A stretch of 64,000 nt of DNA from Pirellula staleyi DSM 6068 (GTDB lineage Bacteria; Planctomycetota; Planctomycetia; Pirellulales; Pirellulaceae). A program made the position numbers and the translations under genes. The stretch covers positions 1,674,001 through 1,738,000 of the forward strand of contig NC_013720.1 in assembly GCF_000025185.1 (NCBI RefSeq), read 5' to 3'. This document shows positions 30,577-38,406 of the stretch, in pieces. Each line of letters begins with the position of its first letter. Position 1 is the stretch's first letter. The notes below the pieces were generated by a model. The model had not been told where the DNA came from. It ran no database searches and saw only the letters and a program-made list of their open reading frames with translations.

Positions 30577-30614
30577 CGCTCGCGCGAAGTTGATCTTCGT
30601 GCGAGCGTTTTTCG
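30577..30614 (+). terminator. rho-independent terminator of the NfeD-flotillin unit
   Basis: CGCTCGCGCGAAG (30577-30589) pairs with CTTCGTGCGAGCG (30595-30607), with one mismatch and a five-base loop, and is followed by TTTTTCGTTTC. It lies about 75 bases after the flotillin stop. Confidence 0.88.
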
Positions 30615-30648
30615 TTTCTTGATCCCCTTCGCGCAGGAGTAACGTGCG

Positions 30649-31545
30649 GTGACCAGAACGCCCGAATTCCTGTTATGGTCGATCAGTCGGAAGTGTCCGC
30701 TACGCACCTATCGCAACTGGGACGATCCGCAGCGAACCGAGCGTCATTTGCGAGCTGCGCGGGCCTTTGCCGAGGCGATGGTGGAAGGACGTGTGCTGGG
30801 GGATTTGTGTTTCGATAACGCGGTCGATCCGTGGTCGGTGGCACAGGAAGATGAGCCCCGCGCGTTTCGGATCGAAGCGAGTCTCGCGCATCTCGGGGGG
30901 AGTATTCAGGTCCTCTCGACCTGCGATGAATGCCCCGCGCGAACCCTGGCGGCGGGGAGCAAAAAAATTGCTGCCTCCTGCTATGGCTGGTGGATTTTGC
31001 CCGACGATCCGAGCCCGATTCATCAAACGATCGAGCGCGCCGCGACAGCCGCCAAAGCACTCGACCCCAACGATGCCTGGCCGATGCCGACCTCTCCCTG
31101 CTGGTATGGTGTGTGGCAACAAGGGGTGTTCACGGGGGATCATTTGCCAGCGCTGACGGCGATGCTCGAACAGCAGCGTTTTCCGAGTGAAACGGCGCAG
31201 GCGAGTGCCACGCATCTGGCCGCCGCAGCACGCGTCGCGTTTCTCGAGCGTCTGCCGCTGGTGGTCACTTTGTATCCGCCCGGCCATGTCGAGAATCGGC
31301 TATGGACACTCGATCCTCATTGCCCGCGCTGCCAGGCTCCCTCTAGACACGATCCGGAGCGGTGCGGCGTCTGCGGCTATATCGGCCCAATCACACCGAC
31401 GACGACGTTCAAAGCGCGTGGCTCGCGCCCGTGGCGCCCGCTGTCGCAAGTCGCGCTCCCCGAGGAACGTGCGAAAGTTCGCGAACTGCTCGCTGCACTC
31501 GAAGAAGATCCCGAAGGAAATTCCGACGAGGAATCAAAAGAGTAA
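30649..31545 (+). CDS. hypothetical protein with C-terminal zinc-ribbon motif
   Basis: I do not recognise the family. The 298 residues begin at GTG 30649, with AGGAG nine bases upstream. The middle part is rich in Trp, Pro and Ala with predicted helices and has no membrane segment or signal peptide, so it is probably cytosolic. A CDEC pair occurs near residue 93. A clear zinc-ribbon-like motif, CPRC-x9-CGVCG, sits near residues 225-245, and the tail is acidic (EEDPEGNSDEESKE). It follows the flotillin terminator and is followed by a repeat-rich gap, so it appears to be transcribed alone. A structural or nucleic-acid-binding role for the ribbon is possible but unproven. Confidence 0.75.
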   Translation: MTRTPEFLLWSISRKCPLRTYRNWDDPQRTERHLRAARAFAEAMVEGRVLGDLCFDNAVDPWSVAQEDEPRAFRIEASLAHLGGSIQVLSTCDECPARTLAAGSKKIAASCYGWWILPDDPSPIHQTIERAATAAKALDPNDAWPMPTSPCWYGVWQQGVFTGDHLPALTAMLEQQRFPSETAQASATHLAAAARVAFLERLPLVVTLYPPGHVENRLWTLDPHCPRCQAPSRHDPERCGVCGYIGPITPTTTFKARGSRPWRPLSQVALPEERAKVRELLAALEEDPEGNSDEESKE

Positions 31546-31565
31546 AGCGAGCTTCAGACGCCCGT

Positions 31566-31675
31566 GTGCCACTGGGCTCTGCCCAGTGCGAAGTGTAGAT
31601 GGACGCTACGATCTTAGGCAGATTTCGCCCAAAGCATCGGTTCCAACTTCTGCACTGGCGAGACGCCAGTGGCAC
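31566..31675. repeat. REP/BIME-like pair of stem-loops in inverted orientation
   Basis: The first unit contains CACTGGGC-TCT-GCCCAGTG (31570-31588) and the second CACTGGCG-AGA-CGCCAGTG (31653-31671); both stems are perfect 8-bp stems with 3-base loops. Read on the minus strand, the second unit shares GTGCCACTGG at the left and CCAGTGC at the right with the first, so the two are inverted copies about 65 bases apart. This is the layout of bacterial interspersed mosaic elements. Confidence 0.7.
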
Positions 31676-31718
31676 CCAAAAACACCTGACATGGGTCGAT
31701 ACACGAAGTACTAATTCT

Positions 31719-31780
31719 CTTCGTGCACTCGGTGCTCTTCGTGGTGCAAGATTACCACGAAGGACACGAAAGACACGAAG
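31719..31780. repeat. 27-nt imperfect inverted repeat, copy 1
   Basis: The left arm is 31719-31745 (begins CTTCGTG, ends CTTCGTGGT) and the right arm 31754-31780 (begins ACCACGAAGG, ends GACACGAAG), separated by 8 bases. The arms are imperfect reverse complements, differing mostly in the middle. The same element with a longer spacer occurs at 62432-62536. Confidence 0.8.
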
Positions 31781-31864
31781 TAGTTTTGGCTTTGCAGCTT
31801 CGTAGGTCCGGTTCCACCGGACAAGAATTGCGGGCTTGTTTGTACTGAGGATTACCGTGGGCGT

Positions 31865-32668
31865 TTACTTATCGAACTGCTGTTCGGGACCGGGGAACTG
31901 ACCACTCCGGACATCTTCGCGGTATGCCACCACCGCATCGGCAATCGTTTGCTGCAGATGGGCATATTGCTTGACGAAGCGCGGCACATAGCCGTGCGTG
32001 AGTCCCAGCAGATCGTGTAGCACCAGCACCTGTCCATCGCACTGATTGCCAGCGCCAATCCCGATCGTCGGGACACGGAGCTTAGAGGTGATCTCCGCCG
32101 CCAGCGGAGCCGGAATGCATTCGAGCAGTACCGAGAACGCGCCTGCCTCCTGGGCCGAGAGAGCATCGTGGATCAAACGCTCGGCATCGCGCTGCACTTT
32201 ATAGCCCCCCATGGTGTGGACACTTTGCGGGCGGAGTCCCACATGGGCCATCACCGGGATGCCAGCCGAAACCAGACCGGCAATCACGTCGGCTTGTTCG
32301 GCCCCCCCTTCGAGTTTCACAGCCTGACAGCGAGTCTCTTTGATGATCCGCGAGGCATTTTCAATCGCCCGATGCACCCCGAGCAAATTGGTCGGAAACG
32401 GCATGTCGACAATCACCAGCGCATGCTGCACAGCGCGGCCGACCATCTCGGCATGGTAGATCATTTGATCGAGCGTCACAGGCAATGTGGTGTCGTGCCC
32501 CTGCACCACCATCGACATGCTGTCGCCCACTAGAATTGCTTCGATCCCCGCGCCGTCGAGCAAGGCAGCCATCGAGTAGTCGTAGGCGGTCAGCATGCTG
32601 ATCTTGCGACCAGATGCCTTGAAGCTGACGAATTCAGGAACGGTGACGCGGGATGCTCGTTTGGCCAT
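31865..32668 (-). CDS. panB: 3-methyl-2-oxobutanoate hydroxymethyltransferase
   Basis: First step of pantothenate synthesis: transfers a hydroxymethyl group from methylenetetrahydrofolate to 2-oxoisovalerate, giving ketopantoate. The frame stays open well upstream, but ATG 32668 gives the normal 267-residue length beginning MAKRASRVTVPEF. Signature stretches of the TIM-barrel enzyme are present: ISMLTAYDYSMAALLDGAG, ILVGDSMSMVVQGHDTTLPV with the metal-binding Asp, DMPFP, AVKLEGG, AHVGLRPQS, the catalytic Glu in LLECIPAPLA, and IGIGAGNQCDGQVLV. panC and panD are not adjacent. It is transcribed divergently from lnt. The ribosome binding site is weak. Confidence 0.96.
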   Translation of the reverse strand: MAKRASRVTVPEFVSFKASGRKISMLTAYDYSMAALLDGAGIEAILVGDSMSMVVQGHDTTLPVTLDQMIYHAEMVGRAVQHALVIVDMPFPTNLLGVHRAIENASRIIKETRCQAVKLEGGAEQADVIAGLVSAGIPVMAHVGLRPQSVHTMGGYKVQRDAERLIHDALSAQEAGAFSVLLECIPAPLAAEITSKLRVPTIGIGAGNQCDGQVLVLHDLLGLTHGYVPRFVKQYAHLQQTIADAVVAYREDVRSGQFPGPEQQFDK

Positions 32669-32968
32669 GTCGGAGTTCGTTGTGCGTGGGGAGAGTCGTC
32701 GCGATCCCGGCAGGCTGGGGAGCGCCACGTTGAAGTCGTGCCAGGGTCTATCATAGCTCGCGCCCTCTCGCGGATGTGATGCTCTGAAGCATTGCAGCGC
32801 TCTTTTTCTGCTACACTTTTGCCCGTTAAGAGCGCCCGTTGCAAACGCCCACTGCGAGGCAGCCACTCGAGGGTTGCCAGGAGGAGAGCTTCGCGCGGGA
32901 AAAAGTTCGCGCAGGCACTGACGGATCGCTCGATCGAGGAGCGGGGCGATGAGGGAAGTTGGGCTACC

Positions 32969-34765
32969 ATGGAGGCGGGACTGAACGTGAACAGCAGCGC
33001 GGAGCGTGAACCACGACAGCGTGCCTCGGGGCGAGCCACCGGCAGCAGCACTGTGGATAAAGGTGGCGACAAGCGTAGTGACAATAGTGGCGACAAGCAG
33101 ACGCGCGATCGCAGCGCGGTGCTTCTCGGCCACTGGCAAACGCTGCTGGTGGCGCTGCTCGGGAGTTTGCTCCTCTATCTGGCGTTTCCTCCTGCGCGGC
33201 TCGGCCTACTAGCCTGGGTGGCCCCCCTTCCCTGGCTCTGGCTTGTCGCTCAGCCGACACTCGCCGCACGTCGACCTTATCTGGCGATTTACCTCGCGTC
33301 GTGGGTCTTTTGGCTCGCGCTACTGCAAGGAATTCGTCTGGCGCATCCGGCACTGATCCTCGGCTGGATTGCACTGGCAGCTTATCTCGCCGCTTACTTG
33401 CCGCTGTTCGTGGCGATCACGCGTCAGGCGGTTCACACGTACAAGATTCCGCTGATCGTGGCCGCGCCGATAGTGTGGGTCGGACTCGAACTGGTTCGCG
33501 GCCGGATGATCAGTGGCTTCTCGCTCGGGGGACTTGCGAACTCGCAAACCGAGTGGGTCACGCTGCTGCAAATCTGCGACCTGGCCGGGGCGTATGGATT
33601 GAGCGCGCTGATGATGATCACGTCTTCGGCGATCCTCGCACTGATGCAAACCGAGCGGTCGAGACTCGCGCGGGTGATTGAGCCGGTAGTGGCGGTGGCG
33701 CTTATCGGCGGCGCGCTGCTGTATGGACAAGCCCGACTCCGCGCGCCGGAATCGGAGGAGACGATTCTTTCGGCAGCGCTCATTCAAGGTTCGCTCGACA
33801 CCGTGTTTGAAGTGAGCCCCGAGCGCGTGCGCGAGACGATCACCACCTATGCGCGACTGACCAGCGAGGCCCGCGCTTCGATCGGCGATCTCGATTTGGT
33901 GATCTGGCCCGAATCGATGTTTCCGATCCCTCGGTTTGATATCGAAGAGCCTCTGGAAGATGATCGCGAAAGTGGGCTAACGAAAGAGCAACTCCGATTG
34001 CGACTCGAGGAGATGAATCGTCAGTTCGATAGTGTGGTGCGTGATGCGGTGGCAAGTCTCAACAGCGAGGCGAATGCTTCGCGACCGACGCTGCTGCTGC
34101 TGGGGACCAACGTGATTCAGTATGGTCCAGGGCCGACGAAGATTTTTAATAGCGCCATGCTGTTCGATCCGCAGGGGACCCGGATCGCTCGCTACGACAA
34201 GATGCACCCGGTGATGTTTGGAGAGTACGTTCCGCTGACCGACCTGTTTCCGTTCCTATATGACCTGACACCGATGGCGGGTGGCTTGTCGGCGGGGGAG
34301 GGTCCGGTGATGTTCGAGGTGGGGGAGGCGAAGCTATCGCCGAGCATTTGTTTCGAGAGTACGGTCCCTCATCTGCTGCGCACGCAAACAGCGCAACTAG
34401 TTGCGCAGCGCGCGCGCCCCGATTGTCTGGTAAACATCACAAACGATGGCTGGTTCTGGGGTTCCAGCTTGCTCGACATGCACCTGCATTGCGCGGTGTT
34501 GCGCGCGGTGGAAAACCGCCGGCCGATGCTGGTAGCCGCCAACACAGGCTTCTCGGCATCGATCGATGGCCGGGGTCGGCTTTTGGAGAGAGGCCCCCGA
34601 CGTGCCGAGCGGATCATCCACGCCCAGGTGCGCCGCGAGAGTCTCACCAGTCCCTACCACACTGTGGGGGACCTCCCCGCCGTGGTTTGTGCGGCACTAG
34701 CGTGGCTGATTGCGATCTCTCAGCAGGTGGGAGAGTTCTGGCAACTGCTCAAACGCCGAAACTGA
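32969..34765 (+). CDS. lnt: apolipoprotein N-acyltransferase
   Basis: Inner-membrane enzyme that adds the third acyl chain to the N-terminal cysteine of lipoproteins. ATG 32969 gives 598 residues; the frame is open upstream to 32792 without a better start. A hydrophilic N-terminal extension of about 50 residues, rich in Asp, Lys and Ser, precedes the six or so membrane helices (about 55-260). The nitrilase-like periplasmic domain follows with the expected triad: Glu in IWPESMFP, Lys in RYDKMHPVMFGEYVP and Cys in SICFES, then ITNDGWFW. A final helix lies near the C-terminus. Fusion or truncation is not seen. Its presence fits an outer membrane with triacylated lipoproteins. Confidence 0.95.
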   Translation: MEAGLNVNSSAEREPRQRASGRATGSSTVDKGGDKRSDNSGDKQTRDRSAVLLGHWQTLLVALLGSLLLYLAFPPARLGLLAWVAPLPWLWLVAQPTLAARRPYLAIYLASWVFWLALLQGIRLAHPALILGWIALAAYLAAYLPLFVAITRQAVHTYKIPLIVAAPIVWVGLELVRGRMISGFSLGGLANSQTEWVTLLQICDLAGAYGLSALMMITSSAILALMQTERSRLARVIEPVVAVALIGGALLYGQARLRAPESEETILSAALIQGSLDTVFEVSPERVRETITTYARLTSEARASIGDLDLVIWPESMFPIPRFDIEEPLEDDRESGLTKEQLRLRLEEMNRQFDSVVRDAVASLNSEANASRPTLLLLGTNVIQYGPGPTKIFNSAMLFDPQGTRIARYDKMHPVMFGEYVPLTDLFPFLYDLTPMAGGLSAGEGPVMFEVGEAKLSPSICFESTVPHLLRTQTAQLVAQRARPDCLVNITNDGWFWGSSLLDMHLHCAVLRAVENRRPMLVAANTGFSASIDGRGRLLERGPRRAERIIHAQVRRESLTSPYHTVGDLPAVVCAALAWLIAISQQVGEFWQLLKRRN

Positions 34766-35354
34766 TTGTGATGCTGGAACTGGGCCGCCGGAAATAGCAG
34801 CGGCAAACTTCGGGAAAAATGTCCGAATTCCGCTGGTAACGAACCACCCTGTCCCCGGCCATCGTAAGTTAGAGGTGGAGCGGGAAGGTTTTCTTTCCGA
34901 TTCTGGGAACTATTTCGCCGGGCGGTTCTCGCCCTGTAGCCGCCGAATTTCCCGGCTCCGTCACCGATGGGGTAGTGCCGGTTAGTTTGCTCAAGATCGC
35001 CCACTTGGCGTAGGAAAACTTGGCTCGCGAGGCAAGTTGGGGCCGTTTTCGAGATTCTTCGGAGTCTGGTTTGAACCGCACAGAACTCGACCTAAACTTC
35101 CTAGCCAACCGAATTTGAACTCGTTTCGTTGACTTTTCATTTCAGCGGAAATTATACTGAAGCGACACTTTTGCCTATTCTCCTCTCAAAGTGAAACGCC
35201 TGCGGACACTTTGCCGCTTGAGTGAAAGCTCGAGCTGGTAAGGATCGTTCTGCCGATTCGCGTTTCGGCTGCTTGTTAGTCTGGTGTGCGGACTGAGCGG
35301 CGGTAGAGGGCTAGTAGTGCTTCGTATACCCTTCCAACCAAGGTAGCGGTAGCC
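34766..35354. other. intergenic region with leader of the coiled-coil gene
   Basis: No gene is supported in these 589 bases. The right half holds a strong promoter (35129-35158) and a leader of about 190 bases to ATG 35355. I see no recognisable regulatory RNA fold in the leader. Confidence 0.5.
35129..35158 (+). promoter_or_regulatory. sigma-70-type promoter of the coiled-coil gene cluster
   Basis: TTGACT (35129-35134), an 18-base spacer and TATACT (35153-35158) match the consensus at five of six positions each, in AT-rich surroundings. Confidence 0.65.
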
Positions 35355-36209
35355 ATGACGCTCGTCGGGAAAATCTTCACCGTTCTGATTTTCATCATGA
35401 GCCTCGTGTTCATGTCGTTGTCGCTGATGACCTTTGCGACACATCGCAATTGGAAAGAATTTGCGACCAACGCCTCTCCAGGACCGGGGCAAAAGCTGGG
35501 GCTGATGCAGCGCCTGCAACAGGCCCAGGATCTGAACAAACAACTCACCAGCGAACGGGATCGCATCCTGTTTCAGCTGGCTCAAGAACGCGCTTCACGC
35601 AAAACAGCTCTCGCTGCCATGCAAACGCGTTTGGTCGCTGCCGAATCGGCCCTCGCTGCTCGTCAAAAAGCACTCGACGATCTGACCGCCACCCACAACA
35701 CCACGGCCGAAGCTGCTAAGACTGCGCAGGAACGCCTCACCGCCCTCGAAATGGAAGTGCAAGGCTTGCGCGATGAAGTCCGCGTCACGCAGCAAGATCT
35801 CGACAAGAAGTTCGGCGAAGTGGTCACCCTCACCGATCAGCTGAATCAATCGACCGGCCTCAAGCTTCGTCTCGAAGAACGCAACACGCAGCTCGCCCTG
35901 CAAGTCACCCGCATGAAGATGGTGATGGATGCCAAGGGTCTGACTGAAGACGCTCTCGTCTCGCACATCCCGCCGCAAGTCGAAGGTGTTGTGCTCGCCG
36001 TGAGTGACAAGGATCTGATCGAGATCTCGCTCGGAGCCGACGATGGCCTGAAGGAAGGTCACGTGATGGAAGTGTTCCGTGGCAACACCTACCTGGGACG
36101 CGTTATCATCCGCCGCACCGCTCCTGATCGAGCCGTCGCCCAGATCGTCAAGGAACTCCAGCGAGGCCAGATTAAGAAGGGCGACAATGTCTCTACCAAG
36201 CTCGGCTAG
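35355..36209 (+). CDS. membrane-anchored coiled-coil protein
   Basis: Unknown function; 284 residues. A single N-terminal helix (about 5-27, FTVLIFIMSLVFMSLSLMTF) is followed by a long heptad-rich coiled coil (about 45-195) dense in Gln, Glu, Ala and Leu. A compact beta-rich C-terminal domain (about 205-280) contains VEGVVLAVSDKDLIEISLG, DGLKEGHVMEVFRG and GRVIIRRTAPDRAVAQIV. This resembles the C-terminal fold seen in FlgT-like and other envelope proteins (inference). The topology suggests the bulk of the protein lies outside the cytoplasm. It opens a probable operon with two tiny membrane proteins and a PhyH-like oxygenase. The next gene starts inside its last codons. Confidence 0.8.
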   Translation: MTLVGKIFTVLIFIMSLVFMSLSLMTFATHRNWKEFATNASPGPGQKLGLMQRLQQAQDLNKQLTSERDRILFQLAQERASRKTALAAMQTRLVAAESALAARQKALDDLTATHNTTAEAAKTAQERLTALEMEVQGLRDEVRVTQQDLDKKFGEVVTLTDQLNQSTGLKLRLEERNTQLALQVTRMKMVMDAKGLTEDALVSHIPPQVEGVVLAVSDKDLIEISLGADDGLKEGHVMEVFRGNTYLGRVIIRRTAPDRAVAQIVKELQRGQIKKGDNVSTKLG

Positions 36210-36381
36210 TCCTTCGTATCAGCCTACGGAAAAGCCCGAAACCAACATCTTCACGATCATGCTGTTGCTGTCGTTCGTGGCGCTGGTTACCGGCTGTGTG
36301 CTGATGCATCTCGAACTGCAACGCTTCGGTCCCGAGTATCCGTTTTGGAAAACTCCTCCGGTGCCGCAGGTCGTGCGCTAA
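36187..36381 (+). CDS. small single-helix membrane protein
   Basis: A 64-residue protein starting at ATG 36187, overlapping the end of the upstream gene by 23 bases in another frame, which suggests translational coupling. A polar Ser/Pro-rich N-terminus leads to one membrane helix (about residues 22-46, FTIMLLLSFVALVTGCVLMHLEL) and a short tail, GPEYPFWKTPPVPQVVR. The tail motif PFWKTP resembles FELVWKTP at the end of the next small gene. I know no family. Conservation of helix plus WKTP in two successive genes is the main evidence that both are real. Confidence 0.7.
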   Translation: MSLPSSASPSYQPTEKPETNIFTIMLLLSFVALVTGCVLMHLELQRFGPEYPFWKTPPVPQVVR

Positions 36382-36458
36382 GCGTCTGCTCTCCATCGGT
36401 ACGACTCCGCTTGCTTGTTCGCGATTCGTTGTCCGCTACTTTCATCGAGACCATCGAC

Positions 36459-36635
36459 ATGGCCACTGCCAACAACGAATCGACACCAAAGACCAAGGAA
36501 CGAACGAATCCCTACACCGTGGTGCTGGGACTCACGCTGCTGGCCATCACGCTCGCCTGCATTGCACTGGTGATCGAACTACGTCAGTATGGTAACTTCC
36601 CATTCGAACTAGTGTGGAAGACCCCGAAAATCTAG
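36459..36635 (+). CDS. small single-helix membrane protein, paralogue of the previous gene
   Basis: A 58-residue protein starting at ATG 36459. It has a polar N-terminus (MATANNESTPKTKERTNP), one membrane helix (about 19-42, TVVLGLTLLAITLACIALVIEL) and a tail, RQYGNFPFELVWKTPKI. Layout and tail match the preceding 64-residue protein. It lies 77 bases after that gene and 42 bases before the oxygenase gene, so all four may be one transcript. Function unknown. Confidence 0.7.
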   Translation: MATANNESTPKTKERTNPYTVVLGLTLLAITLACIALVIELRQYGNFPFELVWKTPKI

Positions 36636-36677
36636 TCGGCCGGTCTGCTCTTTAAGCCCACGGAGCGGGGCACTTCT

Positions 36678-37349
36678 TTGCGGCACTACTCGCTAGCGGC
36701 ATCAGGATTCGAGTTAGTTACCGGCGCAATCGCTCGAGCCCGCTGCGCCGAGATTGCTCACTTGCTCGACGAGCGCGACAGCATTTCGCTCGGCTCGCGG
36801 CGTTTACTCGACCAGCCCTGGTGCCGCGAACTGGCCGTAGATTTGCGACGCCATCCACGCATCGCCGCGCTCATTCCAGAAGCGTGGGTTGTCGCGCAGT
36901 GCACCTTGTTCGAGAAATCGCGTGCGACCAATTGGCTCGTGCCGCTGCATCAGGACCTTAGTATTCCTGTGCGCGAGCGGGTCGAACATCCGGAACTCTC
37001 AGGCTGGTCGATCAAAGAGGAAGGCCACTTTGTACAGCCTCCCGCCGAGCTTCTTGCCATGCTGGTGGCGGTGCGATTGCATATCGACCCCTGCGACCAG
37101 CAGGATGGTCCGCTGCGCGTGGTTCCCGATTCTCATCGCGCTGGAAAGCTCTCGCCTGAAGCCTCCGCCGAGCTTCGAAATCGCTCGGGAGAAACGAGTT
37201 GCATCGCCGAGGCTGGTGATGCACTCCTGCTGCGGCCTCTCCTCCTGCATGCGTCGTCGAAAGCGACCGGCAGCAGTCAGCGGCGCGTTCTGCACTTTTT
37301 GTGGGGGCCACCAGCGCTCACGTGCGGGCTTTCTTGGCCTGCCAGCTGA
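36678..37349 (+). CDS. phytanoyl-CoA dioxygenase (PhyH) family protein
   Basis: Probable Fe(II)/2-oxoglutarate-dependent oxygenase, 223 residues, cytosolic. The metal-binding HxD is in PLHQDLS (about residues 94-98) and the distal His in RPLLLHASSKAT (about 193). The downstream Arg in SSQRRVLHF would bind 2-oxoglutarate. HIDPCDQQDGPLRVVPDSHRAG is the conserved turn of the double-stranded beta helix. The start is TTG 36678; a stop lies just upstream in frame and no ATG occurs near the N-terminus. Length is slightly short for the family. The substrate cannot be inferred, since members hydroxylate lipids, amino acids and secondary metabolites. Confidence 0.85.
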   Translation: MRHYSLAASGFELVTGAIARARCAEIAHLLDERDSISLGSRRLLDQPWCRELAVDLRRHPRIAALIPEAWVVAQCTLFEKSRATNWLVPLHQDLSIPVRERVEHPELSGWSIKEEGHFVQPPAELLAMLVAVRLHIDPCDQQDGPLRVVPDSHRAGKLSPEASAELRNRSGETSCIAEAGDALLLRPLLLHASSKATGSSQRRVLHFLWGPPALTCGLSWPAS

Positions 37350-37609
37350 AAGATCGGCCAAGTTCGGCCCCTTTCACTTCTGTCTGCCGGCCGAACGCCA
37401 GTTTCTAGTTAACTTGCGCGACCATTTGCCAGTTTATCCCGTAGTCCAGTGGCCACGACGAGTCAGTCGCGGATATTCGAGCGCATCTCATTTTTTGTAG
37501 CGGCCATTTCGTCAATCTCCACGAGGATTGCAAGCGTCACGCACGCCACCCGTCCGTGCGACACGCATGGGGTTTTCGTAACATCGCCGAGCGAGCAGAG
37601 TCTCAGCCC

Positions 37610-38383
37610 ATGTGCACATCCCTTTCCGAGAGTTCGCTCGAGAAGAACGCCTCGAGCGAAATTTATAGCAGCGAGTATGTGCAGCGGCTGTTCGATGAAA
37701 TGTCGCACACCTATGGCATCGTGAATGTTCTCTCGTCGTTTGGCTTTGCCGTGCGCTGGCGCTCGCAGTGCATCGATCAAGCGCGAGTGGAGGTGGGAGA
37801 TCGTGTCTGCGATTTAATGTCGGGCATGGGAGAGATGTGGCCCGGCCTCGCGCGACAACTGCGCGGGCGTGGCAAGATCGTCGGCATCGACTTCTCGCGC
37901 TCGATGGTCGAGAAGTCCCAGCGAACCCTCGCGCGCATCACTCGGCAAAACGCTGAGCAGCCAATCACCATCGAAGCTCTGCTCGACGACGCGCTCGCCA
38001 GCAAGGTTCCCGACCAGTCGGTCGATGTGGTCACCTGTTCGTTTGGACTCAAGACCCTCGACGAAAATCAGCGCGGGCGACTTGCTCGTGAAGTGCATCG
38101 CATCTTGAAGCCGGGAGGACGATGCTCATTCGTCGAGATCTCGGTGCCACCTCAGCGATGGCTCCGAGCAGCTTACTTCTTCTATCTCAACCAGGTGGTG
38201 CCGATCATCGGTTGGCTGTTGCTCGGCAACCCCGAGAACTATCGCATGCTGGGTCGCTACACCAGCGCGTTTGGGAACTGCGATCGTTTTGTGCAAGCGT
38301 GCCGCAGCGCGGGACTCGATGTCGAGCCCGCCAGCTACTTCTTTGGCTGCGCAACGGGCGTCGTCGGAACCAGACCGCAGTAA
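37610..38383 (+). CDS. UbiE/COQ5-like class I methyltransferase
   Basis: S-adenosylmethionine-dependent methyltransferase resembling demethylmenaquinone methyltransferase. From ATG 37610 it has 257 residues; GTG 37556 is an alternative start and the ribosome binding site is weak. The N-terminal VQRLFDEMSHTYGIVNVLSSFGF segment matches the UbiE opening. Motif I is VCDLMSGMGEMW, with SGMG in place of the usual GTG. FSRSMVEKSQ follows, then the UbiE-like FGLKTL-DENQ and REVHRILKPGGR. The C-terminal half has a hydrophobic FFYLNQVVPIIGWLLLG segment. The deviations make a true MenG role uncertain. The UbiA-like prenyltransferase at 59.5 kb could supply its substrate if it acts in menaquinone synthesis. 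Confidence 0.8.
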   Translation: MCTSLSESSLEKNASSEIYSSEYVQRLFDEMSHTYGIVNVLSSFGFAVRWRSQCIDQARVEVGDRVCDLMSGMGEMWPGLARQLRGRGKIVGIDFSRSMVEKSQRTLARITRQNAEQPITIEALLDDALASKVPDQSVDVVTCSFGLKTLDENQRGRLAREVHRILKPGGRCSFVEISVPPQRWLRAAYFFYLNQVVPIIGWLLLGNPENYRMLGRYTSAFGNCDRFVQACRSAGLDVEPASYFFGCATGVVGTRPQ

Positions 38384-38406
38384 AACGGCGCCTCCAGAGT
38401 GAATTG

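Larger units (their letters stand above)
31546..31864. other. repeat-dense intergenic region
   Basis: No gene is seen. The gap carries two small stem-loops in opposite orientation (31566-31596 and 31645-31675) and a 27-nt imperfect inverted repeat (31719-31780), listed separately. The convergent neighbours are the zinc-ribbon protein and panB. Confidence 0.7.
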
